Shown in pieces: positions 54,637-64,000 of a stretch of 64,000 nt of DNA. Every line of letters begins with the position of its first letter. Position 1 is the stretch's first letter. The stretch spans positions 22,432,485 through 22,496,484 of the forward strand of contig NC_134027.1 of assembly GCF_964204645.1 (NCBI RefSeq), read 5' to 3'. A model generated the notes under the pieces. That model was not told the origin of the DNA and searched no databases. It was given only the letters and a program-made list of their open reading frames with translations. The stretch comes from Tubulanus polymorphus (taxonomy: Eukaryota > Nemertea > Palaeonemertea > Tubulaniformes > Tubulanidae). The position numbers and the translations under genes were made by a program.

Positions 54637-54720
54637 CCACGATGATGATGATGAGGCTATTAGTGCGTCGCTGATGAGAGTAGTCACGCTGCGATACAGA
54701 TGATAATGACGATAAAAGCA

Positions 54721-54779
<59 letters not shown>
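54579..54779 (+). repeat. (GAT/ATG)n microsatellites
   Basis: Two runs of ATG/TGA repeats, 54579-54654 and 54720-54779, separated by 65 bases of unique sequence. The poly-isoleucine minus-strand frame here is a by-product of the repeat. Confidence 0.95.
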
Positions 54780-54969
54780 GACAGATTAGGATTATTAGCC
54801 CTTCGTGAACAACGGTCTTGTTTGAATTAGAATTTTATCTTAACCCTTTCCCATGAGAATCCTATTACGGCTGGTAAGTTAGAACAAGCATCATTAAGGT
54901 CTGTGGGGGTCTGTGTTCATATGAACCGCGCTGCCTGCCTTAAAAACCTTAGCAGTATAGTACAATAGA

Positions 54970-55065
54970 TAATTCAATTCAACTCTTTATCTTTATTGTC
55001 TTTTGACTGATATGATATATACAAGTCAGGTTTATTCAACGACAGAGATATGAACAAGGACTGAA
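54970..55065 (-). mobile_element. LINE 3' end (tail) on minus strand
   Basis: On the minus strand TATATCATATCAGTCAAAAG precedes GACAATAAAGATAAAGAG, very similar to the 3' end of the LINE fragment at 3690-3740 (TCTGACAATAAAGATATATA). Body coding sequence of the LINE is not recognised above it. Confidence 0.55.
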
Positions 55066-55122
55066 TCATAATAAAAACGTGTGCCCGTTAGAAAATAGGA
55101 TTAAACATAAAACATATGATGG

Positions 55123-55629
55123 TTAACTGTTCCTACGTGTATCGATTTTGTCCGAAGCCCAAGGAGTACGCGCGTTGCAGTAGCTCAGTTCCATGGGCGG
55201 AATAGGGGGCCCAAAAGATTTGAGGCCTACACGTGATTGGTACATGAACGTGAGCGCTGATGACGCGAAGTCCTTAAGGATCAGGATTGAGGACCCAAGG
55301 GCGTACGCTCTTATGACCTCCGAAGTCTCCATCCGAAATCTCCGGTTGGCTCCACAAAAAATCCGAATCACACCACGACGACTGAACGGAGGTTTAGAAC
55401 TATTCAAAAGGCAATGATGACCAATAATAATAATAAGATTGGAGGCAAACGGATTCTCCGATCTGATTGAAGAGTACACCGCGAGAAAACTTTGAAAAAT
55501 GTAATCATTTTCTGAGTTTCTGCATGAGTGGTGACGAAGTGCCGTTTTTTCTTGAAATGGAAGTCGAAAAAAGCTCGGCACGGGCCTGAGCCACGCGCAA
55601 ACGAGAATGAAGGGGTTAAGAGGAGTCAT
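55123..55629 (-). other. unassigned 168-codon open frame
   Basis: One of the longest frames of the second half, open on the minus strand; a 74-codon frame overlaps it on the plus strand (55193-55417). No domain, signal peptide, codon signature or splice structure is recognised on either strand. Because a LINE-type 3' tail lies just downstream on the minus strand, this may be the last part of an unrecognised or decayed retroelement. Confidence 0.25.
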
Positions 55630-55997
55630 TGTAGAGCTTTACTTAGGTTTGACGTTTTTTGCGAGATGGGCCGTCGACATTGAACGATATAGTTGATACT
55701 GCAGGCATCTGGAAGCTTCGTAAATCGTAAATCCATATTAAGCTATACGGACACCTCGCTGCATGAAATAAGATACTATCAACCTATCGATCTATCCATC
55801 ATCTGTCATTTAGAGATTAGCGGCGATAGATTTAGGGGTCACCGATGCCTTCTGATCTCTTTAAAATGGCGTGAAAGTCGTCCTTTTTCCACGTGTTCAG
55901 TTCGTCTGCTGCTTGAAGAGTTAATTACCTGCGGTAACCATTGACGAAACGCTATAATGTCCGTCGAGTGGTAAAAGCAGTGTCGCTACAATGACTT

Positions 55998-56193
55998 AAG
56001 ATAAAAACCCACTATTTACAAATTAAAAGGATTCTGAAATCGAGAACAATCTAGAATATAAGAACACGACGTTTCGATCTCACCCTATAGAGATCAGGTC
56101 TGAGCATCTCACACCTGACCCGAGCATCTCACACCTGAAATAAATTCTCGATTTTAGAATTCTTTTTATTTGTAAATAGTGGGTTTTTATCTT
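55998..56193. mobile_element. hammerhead-like foldback element (family H1), two-armed copy
   Basis: Inverted ends: AAGATAAAAACCCACTATTT ... TCTGAAATCGAGAA at the left and TTCTCGATTTTAGAATTC ... AAATAGTGGGTTTTTATCTT at the right, about 45 bases each. On the minus strand 56070-56097 reads CTGA, then stem GATCTC with a loop, then GAGATC GAAACG. The GA of CTGANGA is lost relative to 9504-9538, so the motif is decayed. GAGCATCTCACACCTGA is repeated twice in the centre. Confidence 0.7.
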
Positions 56194-56535
56194 ATTATCT
56201 GTACTATTACAGTAACTCAGTTTATAGAGCAAAAAACGATATTAATAGTTTAGGTTATTCATTTACGTAGATAGCGAGCGTGGTCATTAGCGTCGATCCT
56301 GCGGATAGAAATGAGCTCATACGTGTTTAATATTTAACGGAATGTTTAAAATGCCATGGTTACAATTGGTATCCTGGTCGTTAAAAGCCGTTGTGACTAC
56401 GTACGCAACAGCAAAGGGGCGCTTGATTATCATTGAGTTGTTTCCTGGATACGGACTATCGTTTCTGTATGAAAATTGCAGTCTTTACAATTCAAATTGT
56501 AGTCTTTACAATTCACTATTTTTTATCCTGGATTG

Positions 56536-56674
56536 TCCCCTCTCCCTCTCCCTCTCCCTCTCCCTCTCCCTCTCCCTCTCCCTCTCCCTCTCCCTCTCCC
56601 TCTCCCTCTCCCTCTCCCTCTCCCTCTCCCTCTCCCTCTCCCTCTCCCTCTCCCTCTCCCTCTCCCTCTCCCTT
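56536..56674 (+). repeat. (CTCCCT)n hexanucleotide microsatellite
   Basis: About 22-23 nearly perfect copies of CTCCCT/TCCCTC. The strand bias gives open frames of Ser-Leu, Pro-Ser and Pro-Leu repeats, none of which is a gene. Confidence 0.98.
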
Positions 56675-56739
56675 TCAGTTGGGCCGCAGATATCTTTCCC
56701 TTAGAATTCGCACCATCTGAAGACGTCTAAGACTCCTAA

Positions 56740-57744
56740 TGTATTTTTCTTTGGTTCAAGGTCAAATCCTTGGAAATGGCATCTGCAGAGGCTTACTTTT
56801 CACAATTTTCCTGGAGAATTGCAACCAGCCCCTTTTCGCTACTCGTATGGATAGTGCCAACTTTTCGTTATTAAGCCCCATTCATCAGGTGCTATACCCT
56901 CAATATAACGAGATAACTCCCACAATAAATTACGCCAAAAATGAAAAGTTCTATAATGAAATTATTATATTTAGCTCTGGATCCGCCCCTGGGTAGATTT
57001 GTTTTGATTGGGTGTCACACATGCCGGAAGCGAAATGGGGCTTAGCAAGGCATTAAAAACTTAAGCTTAAAGCAAGGCAACTTAAGCAAGGCATTTAAAA
57101 CTTAAATTCTTAAGCTTTAACATTGAATGACGATCGCTTCAGCGGCGTCAGTTATTTCGAAATATTGAATTTGTCGAACCAACAGTCGCGGTTTAGAAGT
57201 TCAAATTTAAACTGCCGCACACTAGAGCGCAGTACACAATATGTCACATTGTGTCGTTGTTATTCAAACACACACAGTTTGTATGATACGCCGGAGAACG
57301 TCTGATTAAATTTCTCCGTACATCAATCACTGATTTGAAAACTGATCAATTTATATGCAGCTCCGTTCTGCCATATCCCGATCAATTAATATTTCCGAGT
57401 TTTAATCGCGAAGGTCTCAAGGTCGCCATATAATCTATGCGTTAGTGAGATACGCGTACGCGCGCGCGCCTGCTCGTTTATTATAAAACCAATATTTATA
57501 TACTGGCTATACGTGACGTCGTGGTTCGAACTGCAGCAAATGGCTGGATAGTTTGTCATACAATTTGTCACATGCTTCTCTCTAATGAAATCAGCGCACA
57601 ATATTCGCTCATTTCGTGGTGTGACACGTGCGAGTGCCGTGCAAAAATGCCTGAATAATACGTGTAAACACGACTGTAGCTGGCATGTACATAACCCTCC
57701 TGATCGAAAAGACCGAAAGCCTAACTAATGATTTCACTGAATAC
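56740..57744. other. no gene seen
   Basis: Short frames only. A GGATCCGCCCCTGGG MITE end lies at about 56980, and CTTAAGCAAGGCATTAAAAAC-like direct repeats are at 57040-57105. Confidence 0.4.
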
Positions 57745-58165
57745 ATGGGCGGATCTAGGTCTGTTATATGGGTGGGGTCCAGGGAATTAAAAAGGGATCG
57801 AACCATATGAAATGTAACGTAATGTCGATGCAAGAGGTATGACATAGCCCTTATGGCCAACGAACGTGAGGGGTAAACTCGACAACAGAAATGTTTTGAA
57901 ATTTTGATAAGAATTTGGTGAGATTTCCACGAGGTTGAACAATGAAATCCATGAAATTAATCATAAAATACGCAATACCACAACCAAAATCACAATACTA
58001 TTGTACATTCATCATTTTACATGAGGAAATACCACTTCTGTTTTGTTTTATATTCACGTTATTGAAAAAAAAGGTCGCTTAGGATTTCTTGCAAGAGGTA
58101 TTTGAAGGGACCTTCAAAAATTTAGGGAGGGAGTCCGGCCCTCTTGGTTCCCTCTAAATCCGCAC
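57745..58165. mobile_element. composite element with GGGCGGATCTAGG ends
   Basis: GGGCGGATCTAGGTCTG at the left and CCCTCTAAATCCGCACCGG at the right are related inverted ends of the same kind as at 52161-52415. The interior is AT-rich and non-coding. Confidence 0.5.
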
Positions 58166-58412
58166 CGGAATAGAAAGAACTATTTAGTATACGTGTAGAA
58201 GTTGAATGAGACTTAGTGGATGAGAAAGAATGAAAATAGACACTTCCAACGTCGAAATTGTTTTTATACGATTAAATGACGTACGTGTGGGCTTAATGCT
58301 ACGACACTGGGCCCAGTTTCACAAAAAGGTTTAACTCTTAAATCGATTTCGGCCTTAATCCTTGGCCCTGGGCCCTGAGAGCGAAAGGCAAAACAAGATT
58401 TTTTGTTAGGAG

Positions 58413-58545
58413 CACAGGGACTTGACACAAAAGGATTTTGGCCCCAGTATCCTAGGTACTAGGCCCCCTATATATAACAAGACTTTTTATATATAGTACC
58501 TAGGATACTGGGGTCAAAATCCTTTTGTATCAAGTCCCGCCTGTG
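58413..58545. mobile_element. near-perfect hairpin MITE
   Basis: Two arms of about 58 bases: CACAGGGACTTGACACAAAA ... CCCCAGTATCCTAGGTACTA at the left and TAGTACCTAGGATACTGGGG ... TTTTGTATCAAGTCCC at the right, around a short AT-rich loop (ATATATAACAAGACTTTTTA). It is non-coding and would form an extended RNA or DNA hairpin. Confidence 0.9.
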
Positions 58546-58727
58546 ATTAGGACATTTAAGAAGAATCACCCGACATTCGAATGCTAGGAAAGATAGATCA
58601 TCGCCAGGTGTGTGACGCTCCGATCGGTGACTTTACTGTGGCAATCCAGGATTATATTCACCTGAAAATCTATTTAGTAATGAGAAAAGTTGGTTCTAAT
58701 TTATTCGAACTGTGTAGAAGAAAATAA

Positions 58728-58795
58728 ACACGACCACTAGCGAACCTGGTGGATCTCAGCGGAATCCTCGCTTGCCACAGTATCATTGTTCGTAT
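58728..58795 (+). repeat. short dispersed repeat R5, copy 2
   Basis: ACTAGCGAACCTGGTGGATC, then GGAATCCTCGCTTGCCACAG. Partners: 22040-22112 and 61847-61925 (inverted). The AGCG--CCTGGTGG word is close to the reverse of the CTCF core CCACCAGGGGGCGCT. Confidence 0.6.
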
Positions 58796-59643
58796 CCCGC
58801 TACCCTGGAGTCTTTTCACATAGAAATCGACGAATATCACTCGTGATGGATTATCAAAAATAATGCAATCCCAAAATGGAAATCTAACTCGAAAATGAAT
58901 TCTAGGGCGCCTGTCTGTCGTGATATCTAGTTGCGCAAATTAATAATAAGTATATGTATCATGTAGCATGGAGCCACATTTTTGCAGAAGGCTTTTACGT
59001 AAATTGAAGTGTTATTTCATATTTCCCCTCATCACGGATATACACGTATATACATATATACAACGCGTAGTAAATATACCAGAGCAATCATTCGGTTCTG
59101 ATGGGTGAAAATTGAATCGACGCGTTCACTAGCGAATTGGCAATAGACGAAAAGCTGAATTTCACATCAAACGCGCGCGATTTCTGCAACGAAAAAAATA
59201 ACGTTTTTATTTCTTTGCGTAAATTATTTTCACGGTCGATGCTTTCGATGCTGGGAATGTCGTAAAATATGTAATAACTAATCGTGCTCCCAATTCTCAA
59301 TAGAACCTCGTTCCAACTTGATAATTCTTTTTTCGTAATTAAACGATTTTTCTCTCACAAAATGTTCCAAGTACGTACGTTCCTATAGTTTCGCTAACTC
59401 GAGGTCTCTGACCAATACTTAGAAAAACACTTGTACATATGTTATTTCCCGAAAAAGTTAATTCCTGCTGCGAAATTCGAGAAAATGTCGACTTAGGTAA
59501 AATCTGATACGCCGGGACTAAAGCCCGGCGCACAGGAAGCAGAAAAACACGAACACGCAACGAAATACGAAATCGAAAATGTTCCAAAACCTCGTTTCCT
59601 GGTTTTAAACCCACAGGGAAACGCTTCTGTGCCGGTGTTTCCT

Positions 59644-59772
59644 AGTCAGTAACCTGACTGTGGTTTAGTTTCACGATCGGATATTTTCACAAACCACAGT
59701 CAGGAATGGTTGGTACAAGCCCATCCGATTATAAAAAGCTTACCACCAACGATTAGGTAACTAACTAGGTGT
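59644..59772 (-). mobile_element. MITE family FB3, copy 2
   Basis: Reverse complement of the copy in the Ly6 intron: TAGTCAGTAACCTGACTGTG, then GATCGGATATTTTCACAAAC, then CCGATTATAAAAAGCTTACC and ATTAGGTAACTAACTAGG. Ends flank-to-flank give CCTAGT...ACTAGG, so target sequence or the ends are themselves palindromic. Confidence 0.8.
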
Positions 59773-61132
59773 TTCCCAGTGTCGTCTGCGTTGGGATTAT
59801 AAGCGTCTTTGTATATGGGTGATATTAAAATACAAGAGACCGTAGCAAATCGGTGAAACGCTCAACGAATGATGTTTCTTCTCAATAGCAGCAATGTTAT
59901 CGCGCACAGCTGATGTATAGATAGAAAAAGTTGTTGTTATAATCTTTTTCGATGTATTTCAAACGAAATCAAATCAATATTGCCACTTAAAGAGCGCCCT
60001 TTTTCGCTGTAACGCTATGCAGAGGCGCTGCTGTGCTGTTTTGGGTAGCAAGGTATTCAAGGTCCGTTCGCAAAGTTGAACTGTCGGTGAAGCTGTCAGG
60101 TTTGAGGACTAAGCACCAGCTAAAGAATTGCTAATCCGGGCGCGCCACCCGAAATATTTCAGTCGGTATTTCCTTTAGGTGAGATGGTCCTCTGTTCTTT
60201 GCCGTGTGCGCGTAGCCGGGCCTAACTCAGCATAGAAAACGACTAGATGTGATACTTATGTTTATTATGTACATCGGGCTCCCAGGGGTAAATTGTTACT
60301 GTAATCGTACATACAAAGTCTCCCCAAACAACGCTAAAAGTGTTACGTGCACTGTTGTATCGCTTTACACGCTTTTATGTATTTTGTTTATTAGTTTATA
60401 GATTATACCCCTGATAAATATATCGTACGAGTGATGATACTGATATAGCGGAGAATACGGTTCCCATGCGTCTATTTCGATATTCGCTGCTGCAACAACG
60501 GCGAAACCGGGAGCAAAAATCTCCTCTTCGGCTAGTTCGTCGTTTCAGGCGTATATGAACATCTCTTCAGGCAGTCGTCTAGGAGAATTTTGCGCTCTAA
60601 GCTCAGTCATTTTAACTATACGAATTATATTATACGCACCATCTAGGAACCGATCGACTTAAAAATTGCGTATGACAGTAATAGGACCGATAAATGTGGA
60701 ACCCCCGGCGCAAGTTAACCAATAACTTCGGAAAAAACCACTTATAGCCGTAGAACCTTCCAGAAAATAGCTAATCTCATTGACAATATTAATATAGGGC
60801 AACTACGGTGCAGCGACGTCGTAAAATGTCAGACCAATTATGGAGACATGGTTCTTTTGGATTCCAAGTGTATTTATTTTGTGGAAGTAATCGTCTAAAA
60901 ACATGGTCTAATAACTGTAATAGGCATTTAGTGCCAAGCCTGTTTTTTTTTTATAATTCTTTCAAATACACGCGGATGCCTCTGATTTTCCAAGCTTTTC
61001 TGGACCAGGGCCCAGACCCACCGCAAACTTAAAAACGTCAGTTCATGAGTTTGATTTTACTATAGATTCAAAAGCAGTTTGTTTTGAATTGATGCATCTC
61101 TGCTGGGGTGAAAAAATGTATATCCCTTCGAT
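59773..61132. other. gene-free stretch
   Basis: No coding region recognised. A possible donor (TTTAG/GTGAGATGG near 60179) follows a GC-richer block at 60000-60180 and could mark a 5' exon on the plus strand, but there is no supporting frame. Confidence 0.35.
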
Positions 61133-61492
61133 ATGGAATTGCCATTCTCGAGTTGTCACAGAATGGCAAATCAAAGGATAACTTCATCTACAGACTATAA
61201 AATTATCGACGCAACGCGAATTTCGATGAATTTTTCTCTGCGCGAAGCGTTGGCGAGATTTTCTTTTTTTTCCGGCCTGGAATATTCGCGTCTCAACTCC
61301 CAGAGGGTATCACGAACGCTGGAATATGAACGTTTTTCTTCGAACGCCGACGACGATTCTCCGCCGGGCAGAGATTCGCGTATTCTTGTAACAGCGGCGA
61401 AAATTATCGAATATCTGTATAAACGAGATTCGTTTCGCAGGCGCGCACAACGCGATAGATTTATCATTGAAGCTCTTTCTCTCTGCAACTAG
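61133..61492 (+). other. unassigned 119-codon open frame
   Basis: Hydrophilic, Arg/Ser/Glu-rich frame (IEYLYKRDSFRRRAQRDRF near the end); the opposite strand is also open (61195-61488). Third-position composition is mixed, and no domain, signal peptide or splice structure is recognised. An exon of a plus-strand gene is possible but unproven. Confidence 0.2.
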
Positions 61493-61846
61493 TTCGACGT
61501 TTCTCTCTTCTTCCCCCTCTCTATTTTTACAACACCATTCCGTCGAATGTCTGGATATTTTCTGTCATTTGTTAGGGTGGATTACGCTTTTGGGAAATCC
61601 TCTTTCCCCACCGAAAATCCGACGTGAATCAATGAATGCCAGGGCCAATTCATTACTCTTAGAACTTTATCATTTTTCATAAAAAGAATCCTTAAAAGAA
61701 AGTGATATTCATCGTGTAATAGTTTTCGCATATATAGTTGTCCTTGTTAGAAAAAAGAATTCACAACGGACAACTTTTTTACAGTGTTTATTTGAAACGT
61801 TTTCGTCTTTTCTAAAAAAAACTGTCCATTTCTCACCAATGTGGAA

Positions 61847-61925
61847 CCTGCGACTTCATGTGGCAATTGAGGATTCCACCTATGACAGGCAAGGATCCAC
61901 CAGGTGTCGCTAATAGATATCTGGA
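61847..61925 (-). repeat. short dispersed repeat R5, copy 3 with CTCF-like word
   Basis: On the plus strand TGGCAATTGAGGATTCCACC, then GGATCCACCAGGTGTCGCTA. It is the inverted partner of 22040-22112 and 58728-58795. CCACCAGGTGTCGCTA (61898-61913) differs at two positions from the well-known CTCF core CCACCAGGGGGCGCTA. Confidence 0.6.
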
Positions 61926-63319
61926 TTGCTTATTTTATATTTTAGTTGTGTTTTATAATTTCAACACTTATTTATGTCAATCTGTATACCTCTAGTTGAG
62001 GTGATAAGTGTAAATGAATTTCATTTCATTTTCATTAGCTGGTGTTGCGAGTTAGCCAATAATCATGCGCATTCATTCACGGGTTCTATAGTGACATTGA
62101 GACGATCTTTTCTTAGAGCGCTTCATTATTCGTCCGCGTTAGTTCGGTTTCAAAGCCGAATCACATTGGACGTTTACGCAGTGGTTGCGTATTAGGTTCG
62201 AATCTGTCAATGCATTTTATTCTATGTATCAGTATTTTCTTCAATTCCCATCATCCTGAACGGCCATGCAAAAACCCGTTATCGCTGCTTAGCAGCTATA
62301 TTTCAATTCAAAGTTTGGTAAATGATAAGATTTTATTCATGTTTCACTCCCAGCAGTTGTGGTGGGTTGAAGGGACACCAAATCAAAAAAAAAACAAATC
62401 AAACCAAATCAACCAAACGAACAAAACAGAGGGACAATCCCTATTTTAAAATCGAAAGAAAAAAGGATTTCTTGTAAAGTTTTGTGATGATCTAGAATCT
62501 GCATTAGAATTCCACGCTACAAATCTATATTAGATTTGTGTTGTTCACAAGTTCATCATTACAAAATGTCTACCTTTTCTCTGGCCTAACTTGCCTGTTT
62601 GTTATTTTCGATATTTTGCTCATGACGCTGGAATTTTTACGATCTGTCGGAGAGCGTTCCCACTAACTTTCAATACGTTCTCGTTGTTCCTTAGATGAAT
62701 TCTTCAACTAAATGCTAGGTATTTGTAATAACCGATAGACTAAATACAAAAATCACAATAAGGGGCAATAGTGCAAATCTCAATATTAGACACTCTCACT
62801 CATAATTAAATCTCACCAAGATAACCTATCGAATCTGGTCTGTCGTGTCTATAGCCGCTGTTCCTGGAATTCGATTCTAAATGTTTGATTTGGAACCAAA
62901 ATCGTTGGTTGAATAGTAAGAAACAACCGCTATTTGGCAGTTTATTTACGTCAGGAAGTTCTGGGCTTAACGTCCGATTTGGTGTTTCGCAACAGCTGCG
63001 AGACGAGCAGATGGACGCAGCAGACGGCGCAAACCTTCTAGCGATTGTTGTTCAATCTTAACCTTCACCCCAACGAATGAGTCGAGAAGAAACACGTTCT
63101 CTTGCACTATACGAATCAATGGATATTAGCTGTGAATCAAAAAGAATCCCGTTGATTGCGAATCGTCTACGCTGCTATACGGGGTACGAACAACAACAAC
63201 AAGAAAAACAAACCCCTTGTACGAAAACATTGTTTCGAATTGTTCTACGGTGTTCTTCAACTTGCGCGCAATCGTTGAGCTTGATCCTCCAGAGACAAAA
63301 CCAACACGAACACGAAACC
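61926..63319. other. gene-free stretch
   Basis: Only short frames without domains. An isolated B-box-like GGTTCGAATC word at 62193-62202 is preceded by no tRNA-like fold that I can draw. Confidence 0.4.
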
Positions 63320-63485
63320 GGGTCTACAATGAAATAAGCCCACACCAACGCGGAACTGCATGAACACAGAATGATATAAACCTCACGCAACTGTAGAACT
63401 GGGTTTAGAATGAAATAAACCCACGCAACGGTGGAACTGGGGGTCAAATTAAACCCACAGCAGTTGTGGGTTTAATTTGACCCCC
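63320..63485. repeat. GAATGAAATAAACCCAC tandem units ending in a perfect palindrome
   Basis: Three diverged units of about 50 bases (CAATGAAATAAGCCCACACC, CAGAATGATATAAACCTCAC, TAGAATGAAATAAACCCACG), each with a following GGAACTG/AGAACTGGG word. The last runs into a perfect inverted repeat with 21-base arms, 63439-63459 and 63465-63485, around the five-base spacer GCAGT. Confidence 0.85.
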
Positions 63486-64000
63486 ATTTAATTTGTTTTG
63501 ATTTGTTATCGGTAGATTGTCTCTTAGTCTCTTGCATTTCTACAGCTACTGTAGGAATGCACGGACTGAGAGTCGATTTCAAACCGTTAACAATTAGATC
63601 AGGATCCAAAGACACTGTTGTGAAACTGGATCGAGAGTCAAATTACCAGCCGAGACGCGTCGCGTAAATTTTCATCTTTTTTTTCAAACCGTATTCGTCG
63701 ATAATTACTGACGTCGTTTAGTGTCAGCTGGGAGAGGAAGTTTGTACGAAATCGTGATCAAAATAGACGGTGCGCGTAGACAGTGGAGCGATAACAGCGG
63801 AGTTGCTGCGTGTTTTTTTAGATGTTAAGAGCTATAGCAGTTGTTCTCAGAAAATTCACGCCTGCGAATTTAGAGCGGATCTAGATTATCTTGTTTTAAC
63901 AATTTTAAGTTTTTCTCGTTTTTATCATCGTTGCTCAAAATTCTAGGCTACTTTTTTAACATTACGTACGGATTATGGTCTCGCGCTCTGCTTTTGGCTA
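63486..64000. other. no gene seen
   Basis: The end of the window, without a recognisable coding region or repeat partner. Confidence 0.4.

Noticed and set aside
54461-54721. Poly-isoleucine open frame on the minus strand
   Set aside because: Product of the GAT/ATG microsatellite.
56342-56730. Ser-Leu, Pro-Ser and Pro-Leu repeat proteins
   Set aside because: Products of the CTCCCT microsatellite in three frames.

Overview
This is eukaryotic DNA: genes are split by GT-AG introns, coding density is low, and retrotransposon fragments, SINE, MITE and foldback elements fill most of the space. TTAGGG-type degenerate repeats, a Ly6/three-finger gene pair, a GON-domain protein, a peptide-receptor-like GPCR and Penelope-like and LINE remains point to a non-arthropod bilaterian, most likely a marine lophotrochozoan (mollusc, annelid or brachiopod-like). 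The species assignment is inference.

Layout. 1-13.4 kb has no host gene: LINE fragments, a 1.5-kb minisatellite and several dispersed repeat families, one present as an inverted pair about 10 kb apart. 13.4-14.9 kb has an intronless class A GPCR preceded by a decayed partial copy of itself. 16.9-23.8 kb (+) is a four-exon gene for a secreted PAN/apple plus GON-domain protein of 289 aa. 24.7-28.5 kb (+) is a six-exon gene for a signal peptide - PLAT - single TM - short tyrosine-containing tail protein of 239 aa. 31.6-38.5 kb (-) holds two paralogous three-exon Ly6/three-finger, probably GPI-anchored proteins (121 and 122 aa) with a conserved start-site block, separated by a 357-bp tandem triplication. 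39.1-39.9 kb has Penelope-like remains: hammerhead-like motifs in inverted repeats next to a GIY-YIG nuclease fragment. 43.3-48.7 kb (-) is a six-exon gene for a 424-aa protein with four C2H2 zinc fingers. 48.7-64 kb shows no gene I can assign, only repeats and two unassigned ORFs.

The models for the four multi-exon gene types were built by hand from splice sites, reading phase and domain continuity; every exon join keeps frame. The PAN-GON, PLAT-TM and Ly6 genes all encode secreted or surface proteins, but nothing in the sequence shows that they work together.

The most unusual items are (1) four hammerhead-like motifs (CTGANGA - stem - GAAAC) in foldback elements, one beside a Penelope GIY-YIG remnant; (2) a GON domain, classically the C-terminus of ADAMTS9/20, in a small PAN-domain secreted protein; (3) a mini PLAT receptor with a YSEV tail; (4) the dense nesting of elements in the introns of the zinc-finger gene.
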